Below are positions 34,069 to 42,316 of a DNA stretch of 64,000 nt, in pieces. Source of the stretch: Sulfurospirillum cavolei (GTDB lineage Bacteria; Campylobacterota; Campylobacteria; Campylobacterales; Sulfurospirillaceae). The position numbers were made by a program, and so were the translations under genes. The stretch is from the NCBI RefSeq assembly GCF_000813325.1, contig NZ_BBQE01000008.1. One strand, written 5' to 3'. The notes beneath the pieces were generated by a model. The model had not been told where the DNA came from and did no database searches. It worked only from the letters and a program-made list of their open reading frames with translations. Position 1 is the first letter of the stretch, and each line of letters begins with the position of its first letter.

Positions 34069-36519
34069 ATGGGTTTCCGTATTAATACTAACACCGCTGC
34101 CTTGACGGCTCACACAAGTGCAACGATGAACAACAGAAGTTTGGACAACTCTCTTGCCAAACTTTCTTCAGGTCTTCGCATCAATAAAGCGGCAGATGAC
34201 GCTTCAGGTCTTGCAATTGCAGACTCTTTGAGATCACAAGCAAGTTCTTTGGCTCAAGCGGTCTCTAACGGTAACGATGCGATCGGTTTGATTCAAACGG
34301 CGGACGGTGCTCTTAACGAGTACTCTTCAATTCTTGATACCATCAAAACCAAAGCTACACAAGCCGCAAGTGATGGTCAAAACTCTACAACACGTTTGGC
34401 GATCCAAAAAGATATCGATAAGTTGATGGAAGAGCTAAACATCATCGCTAAAACAACATCTTTCAACGGTCAAAAACTTCTTTCTGGTACTTTCAAAAAT
34501 AAAGAGTTCCAGATGGGTGCAAATGCTAATGAAAGTGTTAAAGTCTCTATCGCTTCAGCAGAAACAAATCAAATCGGACAAACAAGCCGTGCTGTACTTA
34601 ATGCTGGTAGTGATCAAGGTGGTGCGATTCAGCTTACTTTAAAAAGTGCACAAACAGGAAAAAGTTTAACACTTAAAACTGTTGACATTCAGTATAACAA
34701 TGACGTACAAAACGGTATGGGTGCTCTTGCTGATGAGATCAACCGTTATGCTGGTGAGACTGGAATTAGTGCAAAAGCTGTTGTAAGCTCTGCTGCTACC
34801 ACTGCTGTTTCTGCAGGAGCAACAGGTAGTGACTTTGCTATCAATGGTGTTAACATTGGTGCTGTTAATGTTGCTGCTAATGACAACGATGGTACTCTTG
34901 TTAATGCCATTAACTCTAAAACAACTCAAACAGGTGTTACCGCATCTATGAGTAGTGATGGAAAACTTACATTGACAAGTGATGGTAGATCCATTAAAGT
35001 TGAAGGTGATACTTCTGTTCTTGGTGCAACTGCAAAAGAGATGAGTACGGTTGGTCATATTGAACTTGTTCAAAATGGTTCTTCTCAATTCCAAATTGAG
35101 GGAATTGGTGCGGGTGCAGTTGGTGCTAAAATTTATACATCTGGTACAACATCTATGCTTAAAGATTCTGTTTTAGCTGCTGGAAGTATTATTCAAGGCT
35201 CTAGTACCTTGAAAGCAGGAACAGAAATAGGTGGTAATGTTTATACATCAACAACAAAAACAATGACACTTGATTCAACACTTAAAGCAGGCTCTATTTT
35301 AACATCTACTACGATTTTAAAAGCTGGCACGCAAATGGGTGGTTCCGTAACTATATCAGCAACGGCAGCAACCCAAGCTTTAACGAAAGATATGTTGTTG
35401 ACTGCAGGTAGTACTCTTGCTTCAAATACGGTTTTAGGTGCTGGTACTGTAATTCAACAAGACTTTACAGATGCTGCTTCTGTTGAACATAAAGCAGGTG
35501 AAGTATTAACTAGTACTGCAATAATTGCACCTGGCGGTCTAACACTTAGTAAAGATATGGTTTTAAAATATGATTCAGTCGCTGCAAATAACAGTAAAAT
35601 TGCTACAGCTTCAATTGTTAATGTTGGTTCTATTCTTGGTGGTGATTTTGGTGTTGCCTCAGGTACGACAGTTACATTAGCACAAGATATGGTTGTAAAA
35701 GGTGGCTCAACATTAGGTGATGCTACCAAAGTTATGGCTGGTTCTGTTTTAGGCGGAGATATTATTACAACAGGTTCGACTACAACTTATTTGGCAACAA
35801 ATCTAAAAGCAGGTTCAATTTTAGGTAGTAGCAGTATGCTTGCGCAAGGTTCTACCATTGGTGGGCAAGTTACTGTTAATGGTAACACAAGTCTAACAGA
35901 TGACATGACAATCAAAGCGGGTAGTACCTTAAAATTGGGTACAATATTTAAAGCGGGTACTATCTTAAATCAAGATATGAAATTAGCTACAGCACCAGCT
36001 TCAGCAGCCAGTGTTGATTTAAAAGCAGGTTCTGTTTTAACATCTGACATGTATGTTGGTAATGGTGCAAGTGATGCAATTACATTATCTGAAGATATGG
36101 TATTGCTTAAAGGTACTGGTACTGTAGGTGCTATTGGTGATTTGTCTACATTAATGCCTAATGATCAGAATTCAGGTAGTGTTGGGTTAAGTGATGAAGA
36201 GTTTACTAATCTTTCAGATATCAATGTAACGACCCTTGAAGGTGCAATGAAAGCAATCGATACTGTGAGTGCAGCAATCTCAAACCTTGATGCAATTCGT
36301 TCAGACTTAGGTTCTGTTCAAAATCAAGTTACAAGTACGATTAATAACATCTCTGTAACACAAGTAAACGTTAAAGCGGCTGAATCTAACATCCGTGATG
36401 TTGACTTTGCTGCTGAGTCAGCGAACTTCTCTAAATTTAACATTCTTGCTCAATCAGGAAGTTATGCAATGAGTCAAGCAAACTCTGTACAACAAAACGT
36501 ACTTAAACTACTTCAGTAG
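34069..36519 (+). CDS. flaA: Flagellin with long repeat-containing central insert
   Basis: 816 residues, far longer than usual Campylobacter flagellins (about 570). Conserved D0/D1 helices are at the N-terminus (GFRINTNTAALTAHTSATMN...) and C-terminus (...SANFSKFNILAQSGSYAMSQ). Residues about 257-320 contain a flagellin hook-IN type motif (INGVNIGAV...). Residues about 360-690 are about eight imperfect units of 36-45 residues with the pattern LKAGSxL...LKAGTxxGG, suggesting a beta-solenoid on the filament surface. The segment is Ser/Thr-rich, which suits O-glycosylation by the neighbouring Maf and pse genes. A sigma-28 promoter precedes it and two hairpins follow. The insert is AT-rich compared with most of the window. 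Confidence 0.94.
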   Translation: MGFRINTNTAALTAHTSATMNNRSLDNSLAKLSSGLRINKAADDASGLAIADSLRSQASSLAQAVSNGNDAIGLIQTADGALNEYSSILDTIKTKATQAASDGQNSTTRLAIQKDIDKLMEELNIIAKTTSFNGQKLLSGTFKNKEFQMGANANESVKVSIASAETNQIGQTSRAVLNAGSDQGGAIQLTLKSAQTGKSLTLKTVDIQYNNDVQNGMGALADEINRYAGETGISAKAVVSSAATTAVSAGATGSDFAINGVNIGAVNVAANDNDGTLVNAINSKTTQTGVTASMSSDGKLTLTSDGRSIKVEGDTSVLGATAKEMSTVGHIELVQNGSSQFQIEGIGAGAVGAKIYTSGTTSMLKDSVLAAGSIIQGSSTLKAGTEIGGNVYTSTTKTMTLDSTLKAGSILTSTTILKAGTQMGGSVTISATAATQALTKDMLLTAGSTLASNTVLGAGTVIQQDFTDAASVEHKAGEVLTSTAIIAPGGLTLSKDMVLKYDSVAANNSKIATASIVNVGSILGGDFGVASGTTVTLAQDMVVKGGSTLGDATKVMAGSVLGGDIITTGSTTTYLATNLKAGSILGSSSMLAQGSTIGGQVTVNGNTSLTDDMTIKAGSTLKLGTIFKAGTILNQDMKLATAPASAASVDLKAGSVLTSDMYVGNGASDAITLSEDMVLLKGTGTVGAIGDLSTLMPNDQNSGSVGLSDEEFTNLSDINVTTLEGAMKAIDTVSAAISNLDAIRSDLGSVQNQVTSTINNISVTQVNVKAAESNIRDVDFAAESANFSKFNILAQSGSYAMSQANSVQQNVLKLLQ

Positions 36520-36543
36520 TCTAAGTGAATTAGCGTAAGTAGA

Positions 36544-36620
36544 TAAGTACATTTTTGAAAATGTACTTACTATAACTTACAACTAAGGTTGCTTTTGCAA
36601 CCTTAGTACTATTATTTTTT
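36544..36620. terminator. Double hairpin terminator between flagellin and maf
   Basis: Hairpin 1 has arms TAAGTACATTTT and AAAATGTACTTA (36544-36569) with a 2-nt loop. Hairpin 2 has arms ACTAAGGTTGC and GCAACCTTAGT (36582-36607) with a TTTT loop, followed by ACTATTATTTTTT. They separate two convergent genes and can serve both. Confidence 0.8.
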
Positions 36621-38612
36621 GTTGAGATATATTTCTAGAGATGATATAAAGTGTAAAGCAATTTTGTTAAGTTGATGTATTAGCAGTGTATGAATAGATT
36701 TGATATGTTTAGGTATCTGCGTTAACTCTTCAGTATTAAATAAATCATAGATATAACTTAGTATAACTTTAAAATAGTAATAATAAACTTCAGAAAGATA
36801 AGAGCCTGTTTTATTTTCTCTATCGCTTAAAATGTAAGATAATTTTGCAAGGCTATCTAAGTAGGGATCTGATGCTAAAAATGAAGATTTTTCGTATTTT
36901 TTAATGATTTTAAGTAAATTCTTCGCTAATAATAGCTGATGCTTAATGGTTTGTTTGTCTTCAACACGAAATTCTCTAGATGAAATTGAATCAAGAAAAT
37001 TGACAAGGTCACAATGAAGTTGTTTTTTATGAAGTATTGGCAAATTACTTTGATTAATATCTTTGCTTTGTTTTGGGATACTTCCTTCTAAAAAAGCTCC
37101 ATCACTAAGATTGAAAACATTTTGAGAACTTGTTTTTAATGACTGAGAAAACCGAGCAAATTCTTGAATAGCTGTATGATAAATTGGTAATGTTGGAACA
37201 TTTTCTTGAAAATTGCCTTTTACATATAAAATATTTTTATCTATCTGTGCATTGTCTGTTTGGTCTATATGTTCTAGGAAAGAGTGCCCGTGGCTATGTG
37301 TTTGATATGTTTGTGCATCCAATGCAAGATCAATTCCAAGAAGATAGATTTCCGTAGCTCCAAAAAGTAAGGTAATTCCATAAGTGTATTCACCTGCAGT
37401 TAATGATCCAAAATTACCAAAATCGTATTTATAGTTTGATTCTTGTTGAATAAAGTATATTTTACTAAAGTCAAATTTATCAATAACTTTATTATAAACA
37501 TTAGAAGATGCAATCAAAATAATATTTTCAAAAAATACAGGGTCTATACCTTCAAAAAGTGACAATGTTGTACTCTCACCTGGATCTTGATGCATAATAA
37601 TATCAGGCTTTATATTGTTTTTATAAAGTAGCCTACATGTAGATAAGGCTGTAATCACAATAAAATGATCAGCATTATTTTTTAGCCACTCAAGATTTTT
37701 TGCTGTGGAAGGACCAGAGAAGACAAGTAAAATAGGTTTAGAAGATAGAATATTATTGCTATAGCGTTGATTGATTTTTATAAAAGCGCCATTTTTTGCA
37801 ATATATTGAGGGTTATTTGAATACCGCAGAAGAAATGCACTATATGGATATGAGATGTGTGTTTGCATGAGGTTGATTGTTTGCAAATGTTGTAAAACAC
37901 TATCATACTTTTTAGTGAAAGGAATATATTTCATATAGAGATTATAGTTATTCCCTTTTTCCAAAAATTCTATAAAATGTTTTTCCAATTCTCTTGGTGC
38001 ATCCATAATGGAAAAGAATAAAAAGGCTTTTTTTGATAATTGCTCATAATTACAGCAGAATAAAGAACATCGAAATAGCTCCAAGTTATTTTCATAAATA
38101 AAGACTACTTTGCTACTTAAATGATTGACTATTGTATCGATATGAAAGCCTAACCCAGTTCCAATAAAAATACTTTTATAAACATTTTTCATAGATGAGT
38201 TGTTTTTAGGCGCATGTGTTTTAACGTAATCAATAATTTTAATACTAGCCCATAAAGCATTGTGAAAGTGTAGTTCACTTTTATCAATAACATCAGGCAT
38301 TTCTGGACTGTAGTCTACATAGCGTTGTGCTTCAAAAACACCCCCTGTCTTTTTTTTATCAATTAAATTGACAAGATGGTTGGAATAATCAAGACTATTT
38401 TCACCATATAACCATTCTTTTGATTGTTCGTCCCTGAGATCAAAATAATTATTATTGTATTCTAAAGCAAGATTTTCTTTATATTGACCTAGCTGAATAG
38501 CAACATCCAATAAATTAAGTTTTTCATATAGCTCTGGAAAATTGTTTTTAAAATAATTTAAATTTGTTTGGTAAAGTGAATATGCTTGTTGTTCGATCGT
38601 TGTAGATTCCAT
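36612..38612 (-). CDS. Maf-family flagellin glycosyltransferase (DUF115)
   Basis: 666 residues of the motility accessory factor family. The central MAF_flag10/DUF115 domain (about 285-480) has the signatures LLVFSGPSTAKNLEWLK and DIIMHQDPGES, and later LLGIDLALDAQTYQTHSHGH. Maf proteins transfer CMP-activated pseudaminic or legionaminic acid to Ser/Thr of flagellin. Location directly after a flagellin and 2.7 kb before the pse operon supports this. It is markedly AT-rich. The methylase gene lies 3 bp upstream in the same operon. Confidence 0.88.
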   Translation of the reverse strand: MESTTIEQQAYSLYQTNLNYFKNNFPELYEKLNLLDVAIQLGQYKENLALEYNNNYFDLRDEQSKEWLYGENSLDYSNHLVNLIDKKKTGGVFEAQRYVDYSPEMPDVIDKSELHFHNALWASIKIIDYVKTHAPKNNSSMKNVYKSIFIGTGLGFHIDTIVNHLSSKVVFIYENNLELFRCSLFCCNYEQLSKKAFLFFSIMDAPRELEKHFIEFLEKGNNYNLYMKYIPFTKKYDSVLQHLQTINLMQTHISYPYSAFLLRYSNNPQYIAKNGAFIKINQRYSNNILSSKPILLVFSGPSTAKNLEWLKNNADHFIVITALSTCRLLYKNNIKPDIIMHQDPGESTTLSLFEGIDPVFFENIILIASSNVYNKVIDKFDFSKIYFIQQESNYKYDFGNFGSLTAGEYTYGITLLFGATEIYLLGIDLALDAQTYQTHSHGHSFLEHIDQTDNAQIDKNILYVKGNFQENVPTLPIYHTAIQEFARFSQSLKTSSQNVFNLSDGAFLEGSIPKQSKDINQSNLPILHKKQLHCDLVNFLDSISSREFRVEDKQTIKHQLLLAKNLLKIIKKYEKSSFLASDPYLDSLAKLSYILSDRENKTGSYLSEVYYYYFKVILSYIYDLFNTEELTQIPKHIKSIHTLLIHQLNKIALHFISSLEIYLNKK

Positions 38613-38615
38613 AGC

Positions 38616-39239
38616 TTAATTTCCTTTTTCTAGTAAGAACCATGTACAATCATCTTGTGGAAAATGAATATCTCGATGATAAATAAATCCATAATCTACT
38701 AATTTTAAATCAGGATACTTATCTAGCAGTTCACCAGCAAAATCTCTTTTGAAGAGTTTATTGCTATGTCCTCTATAAGGAATTTCAATAGGGGTTGGAT
38801 TGTAGTATTCTACTAAGCAGATATATTTTTTTGACAGAGTATAAAGTTTTTCATAAACTTGTGAAAGCTCATCGGGGTTAATATGAATTAAAACACCTTT
38901 GATGAGTGTTAAATCATACAGATTTTGAATGTTTGTTTCTAAAATAGAATTGTGATAGCAGGTTATATTTCCAATTTTTTCTAGTTCTAAAATAGCATCA
39001 TGGTTAATTTCAATCGCTGAAAGAGAAGCATTTGGAAGAAGATTTTTTAAGGCGCGCAAATTTAAACCTATATTGGCACCAAATTCGATAATGGAATTAA
39101 TATTATTTGTTCTAGAAATTATTTGAGAAAAAAGAGCAAGGTTGGAAGCTATAAGCTCTTCTGATTGATTGCGATTAATATAGTTTGTGCCAAATTCACC
39201 CGCCCAAAACGTTTCTTGTTCTGTTTTATATGTTTTCAA
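38616..39239 (-). CDS. Pseudaminic-acid-cluster SAM methyltransferase
   Basis: 207 residues. It matches what I know as the pseudaminic acid biosynthesis-associated methylase family: start with EQETFWAGEFGTNYINRN, motif I SIIEFGANIGLNLRAL, then KGVLIHINPDELSQVYEKLY. It may methylate the sugar or a related intermediate, but no activity has been shown for most members. It is encoded 3 bp upstream of maf, same strand. Strongly AT-rich. A minus-strand TATAAT-like box lies upstream near 39280. Confidence 0.82.
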   Translation of the reverse strand: MKTYKTEQETFWAGEFGTNYINRNQSEELIASNLALFSQIISRTNNINSIIEFGANIGLNLRALKNLLPNASLSAIEINHDAILELEKIGNITCYHNSILETNIQNLYDLTLIKGVLIHINPDELSQVYEKLYTLSKKYICLVEYYNPTPIEIPYRGHSNKLFKRDFAGELLDKYPDLKLVDYGFIYHRDIHFPQDDCTWFLLEKGN

Positions 39240-39569
39240 TTTTTCACCTTATGGATAGATTGTTCTCATTGAAGCAATTATAATACCACATGATTTAGTA
39301 TTTACTCTATGTATTCTCTTAAAATCTTACGCAAATACTTTTGGGTAAGTCAATAAGATCTCCAATAGGTATTTTAGTTATATGACAAGTACTTTAAGCT
39401 TCCCAATTTTTTTTGTAACGAATGATATGAAGAAAGCTATTATTGAGTTAAAAACAATAAAATATTTTTATCTTATAAGAGTAATTATAAGCTTTTTTAA
39501 AGTTTTATGGTATAATTTTTTACAATATTTACTTTATAAAATAAAATTTAAGTAACAAATGAGTAAACA
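39240..39569. other. 330-bp AT-rich gap between methylase and hipB
   Basis: No convincing gene. It holds divergent promoters: a minus-strand TATAAT-like sequence near 39280 for the methylase, and the hipB promoter and putative operator at 39472-39516. The rest is A/T-rich without clear structure. Confidence 0.6.
39472..39516 (+). promoter_or_regulatory. Putative hipB operator and promoter
   Basis: CTTATAA (39472-39478) and TTATAAG (39485-39491) form a perfect 7-bp inverted repeat with a 6-bp spacer, a 20-bp site suited to a dimeric HTH protein. TATAAT follows at 39511-39516, so the site covers the -35 region. HipB-type antitoxins repress their own operon, so autoregulation is likely (inference). 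Confidence 0.6.
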
Positions 39570-39806
39570 ATGAAAAATACACCTACAATTCTTAATACAC
39601 ATAAAAAACTCGGGAAAATTATTCAAGCGAAACGCAAAGAGTTAGGTCTTGATATTGCCGATATGTACGATTATAGTGAAGTTTCTCCTTCTATTATTTC
39701 AGGAATAGAAAATGGAAAAAGAAACCCAACTATTGCAACACTTGAAAAAATTTTAAATGTATTGGGTTTAGAGCTTTGTATCAAATCACAAGAGACAAGG
39801 ATCTGA
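39570..39806 (+). CDS. hipB: HipB-like XRE-family antitoxin/regulator
   Basis: 78 residues, a single helix-turn-helix domain (LGKIIQAKRKELGLDIADM, then VSPSIISGIENGKRNPTIATL). In HipBST systems HipB binds the operator and augments neutralisation by HipS. First of three tightly spaced genes: hipS starts 3 bp after its stop, and hipT overlaps hipS by 4 nt. AT-rich like its neighbours. No N-terminal or C-terminal extension. Confidence 0.88.
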   Translation: MKNTPTILNTHKKLGKIIQAKRKELGLDIADMYDYSEVSPSIISGIENGKRNPTIATLEKILNVLGLELCIKSQETRI

Positions 39807-39809
39807 TAA

Positions 39810-40133
39810 ATGCAAGAAGGTAATGTTTTAAGAAATAAAAAGCAGGTAGGCGTCATTCGTAGAAATGATGAAGGCGTCTATTCTTTTCAGTACGATGAGC
39901 ACTATTTGTTAGATAAAGAGAGTAAGCCCATCAGTGTCAATCTTCCGTTGCAAAAAGAGGTTTTTCAATCCGCTTATCTCTTTCCTTTTTTTTATCAGCT
40001 TTTAGCAGAGGGTTCGTTAAAAGAGTTACAATGTAAGGAGCATAAAATTGATGTTGATGATGACTTTTCAAGACTTCTTAAAACAGCTAAAGATGACACG
40101 ATAGGGTCTATTACGATTGAGGAAATAAAATGA
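39810..40133 (+). CDS. hipS: HipS-like antitoxin (HipA N-subdomain alone)
   Basis: 107 residues matching the N-terminal subdomain that begins classical HipA proteins (VGVIRRNDEGVYSFQYDEHYL, then the SVNLPL and LFPFFYQLLAEGSL motifs). As a separate protein in front of a kinase gene it corresponds to HipS, which in the E. coli O127 HipBST system is the actual antitoxin of HipT. It overlaps hipT by 4 nt (ATGA), so expression is coupled. Confidence 0.85.
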   Translation: MQEGNVLRNKKQVGVIRRNDEGVYSFQYDEHYLLDKESKPISVNLPLQKEVFQSAYLFPFFYQLLAEGSLKELQCKEHKIDVDDDFSRLLKTAKDDTIGSITIEEIK

Positions 40134-41125
40134 TTTGTTTGGGATGCCTCCAAGATAAAAAACTTCTTGGTGATTATTGCAAGAAATGTATGGTAGACCT
40201 TTTTGATGGCAAAACACCTAAAGCACTAAATTTTGATAAAACACAGTTTTATAGAATGCGCAGTGAACTTGCAGAGCGCATGTCGATTTCTGGGGTACAA
40301 GATAAACTCTCTTTAGCGTTTAATGACAGAAATGAGTTAGTGCCGGTTGTAAAAAATGGTCATTATATTTTAAAGCCTATTCCGATGAATCCACAAAATG
40401 CGGTTCAAAATGTAGAAGATATGGTAGCCAATGAACATCTGAGTATGCGTATTTCCAAAGATATTTTTGGCATCCATACGGCTGAATCGGGACTTATTAA
40501 GTTTAGTGATGGTGAATTAGCGTATATTACCAAACGATTTGATTATGCTCCAAGTGGTGAAAAATACGACCAAGAAGATTTTACTTCTGTTTTAGATGTG
40601 ACATCCGCTAAGAATGGAGATGATTATAAATACGCTGCAAAAACCTATATAGATTGTGCTAAAGCGATTCGTACTTTTGTACCAACATATATTCCCACAC
40701 TTGAAGATTTTTTTAAAAGAGTTGTTTTGAATTATTTGATATGCAATGGTGATGCCCATTTGAAAAATTTCTCGCTTTATCGTAAAAGCGATGCGCTCAA
40801 TTTAACGCCCAATTATGACATTATGAATACACGGCTGCATTTGCCTAAAGAATCCTTAGATACAGGATTGTCCTTTTTTGAAGAGAGCACAAAAGTTTTT
40901 GATGCAGTTGGTTTTTACTCGTACTACGATTTTAAATATATGAGTCAGCTTTTAAATATGAAAGAGTCGCGTTTTACTAAAATTGTGAAGCTTTGCCAAG
41001 AATCTGAAAAAAAGGTCAATGATTTAGTAGAAAACTCTTTTTTATCAAACGACGCAAAAGAGTTTTACAAGAAATCGTATCACGAAAGACTCTATAAACG
41101 CTTTTTATATGTGACTACAATTTAA
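40130..41125 (+). CDS. hipT: HipT-like Ser/Thr kinase toxin
   Basis: 331 residues, the kinase part of HipA without the N-subdomain. Starts with a CxxC-x10-CxxC zinc-ribbon-like segment (C3, C6, C17, C20). The Gly-rich loop reads MSISGVQDKLSL with S52-I-S54, corresponding to the Ser-x-Ser autophosphorylation pair described for HipT. Catalytic loop NGDAHLKNFSLY and metal-binding YDIMNT are intact, so it should be active. E. coli HipT phosphorylates tryptophanyl-tRNA synthetase; the target here is unknown. Its 3' end lies over a degraded gene on the other strand. Confidence 0.87.
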   Translation: MICLGCLQDKKLLGDYCKKCMVDLFDGKTPKALNFDKTQFYRMRSELAERMSISGVQDKLSLAFNDRNELVPVVKNGHYILKPIPMNPQNAVQNVEDMVANEHLSMRISKDIFGIHTAESGLIKFSDGELAYITKRFDYAPSGEKYDQEDFTSVLDVTSAKNGDDYKYAAKTYIDCAKAIRTFVPTYIPTLEDFFKRVVLNYLICNGDAHLKNFSLYRKSDALNLTPNYDIMNTRLHLPKESLDTGLSFFEESTKVFDAVGFYSYYDFKYMSQLLNMKESRFTKIVKLCQESEKKVNDLVENSFLSNDAKEFYKKSYHERLYKRFLYVTTI

Positions 41126-41278
41126 AAATTGACCCTCAAGGTCTATCTCTTTATGAAAGATAGCTTTCAGATCAGCTTTAAGGCTGTCAAGTTTACTGCT
41201 TTCTTTTGCTTGATCGCGTGTGTATGAACCAAAAATACCAAGTAGCAGCAAACCTTCTTTAGCATAATCGCTGATTTT
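41105..41278 (-). pseudogene. Remnant of a nucleotidyltransferase (MNT) domain gene
   Basis: Directly after the pseI stop codon, and in the same frame, the minus strand encodes about 57 residues without a start: KISDYAKEGLLLLGIFGSYTRDQAKESSKLD then KADLKAIFHKEIDL, ending at a TAA inside hipT. The GIFGSYTR-x-A-x-SS part matches the G-S...R...E-A--S-D motif of MNT nucleotidyltransferases. The expected D-x-D catalytic pair and the middle of the domain are missing. It looks like a gene that lost its start and centre. Such domains pair with HEPN toxins; none remains here. Confidence 0.55.
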
Positions 41279-42316
41279 TCACTCGGCATCTTCTCTTTTG
41301 AGTCTGTCACCAAAGCTTAAATTTCTTGTAGCACGTTTGCCCAACACATCGTTGAGGTACTTTGGATGAAGCCCATATCCTGGGCGAACAGAGCGGATAT
41401 TTTCTTCGCTAAAAACTTCCCCTTTGGCAATATCTTTGGCAATATAAAGGCTGCGTGAAAATTGTCTGCCTTTGATGGCTTTTTCATTGGTGTTGTAAGT
41501 GGGTTTTCCTAGCAATTTTTCAGCCTCGCGTACGGCTTGTACCATCTGTGTAAAGGCTTCCTCATCCAAAGAAAAACTTGCATCTGCTCCGCCAATGGCT
41601 CTGTCTAAAATGAAATGTTTTTCAATGACTTTAGCACCCAATGCTACTGCGGTAATGGGTGCGGTGATGCCTAAAGTATGGTCTGAAAAACCTGCAATAA
41701 CACCAAAACGTTTGGCAAGATCGGGTATGGTTAAAAGGTTCGCACCCTCCAGTGGGGCAGGGTAGGAGGAAGTGCATTGCAATAAAATAATGTCAGAATT
41801 ATCTTCTCTTTGGCAAATGCGCACCACATCTTCGATCTCACCCAGTGTCGCAATGCCCGTAGAGATAATCATAGGTCGTTGTTTGGACGCCATATAGCGC
41901 ACCAACTCGTAGTCCGTTATCTCAAAGCTCGCGACTTTGTAGGCTGGTGGGTTGAGTGTCTCTAAAAAATCCACAGCACTTTTATCAAACGGGGTGGAAA
42001 AGCAGAGTAGCCCCTCTTCTTTGGCAACCTCAAAAAGATCTTTGTGCCACTCCCATGGGGTGTATGCTTCTTTGTAGAGTTCATAGAGTGTTTTATTATC
42101 CCAAAGCGTGCCGCCTTTGACGACAAAATCCTCTTTGTCACAGTTAAGTGTCAACGTATCGGCGGTGTAGGTCTGAAGTTTTATGGCATCAGCACCTGCT
42201 TTTTTAGCAGCTTTTATAGTTTGTTTTGCAATGTCTAGGCTATGTCCATGATTGGCTGAGAGTTCGGCAATAATGAGTGTTTGTGTTCCTGTTAAATCAA
42301 AGTTTCCTATTTTCAT
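41279..42316 (-). CDS. pseI: Pseudaminic acid synthase
   Basis: 345 residues, NeuB superfamily. Condenses the 2,4-diamido-hexose with phosphoenolpyruvate to form the nonulosonic acid. TIM-barrel signatures LIIAELSANHGHSLDIAKQT, ADAIKLQTYTADTLT and EKHFILDRAIGGADASFS are present, and the C-terminal antifreeze-like SAF domain begins about 285 (RSLYIAKDIAKGEVFSEENI). Last gene of the pse operon; overlaps the formyltransferase-like gene by 20 nt. Confidence 0.94.
   Translation of the reverse strand: MKIGNFDLTGTQTLIIAELSANHGHSLDIAKQTIKAAKKAGADAIKLQTYTADTLTLNCDKEDFVVKGGTLWDNKTLYELYKEAYTPWEWHKDLFEVAKEEGLLCFSTPFDKSAVDFLETLNPPAYKVASFEITDYELVRYMASKQRPMIISTGIATLGEIEDVVRICQREDNSDIILLQCTSSYPAPLEGANLLTIPDLAKRFGVIAGFSDHTLGITAPITAVALGAKVIEKHFILDRAIGGADASFSLDEEAFTQMVQAVREAEKLLGKPTYNTNEKAIKGRQFSRSLYIAKDIAKGEVFSEENIRSVRPGYGLHPKYLNDVLGKRATRNLSFGDRLKREDAE

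Noticed and set aside
34666..35094. Antisense 142-codon frame inside flagellin
   Set aside because: Ser/Thr/Asn-rich shadow of the flagellin repeats, with no start signals and inside a clear gene.
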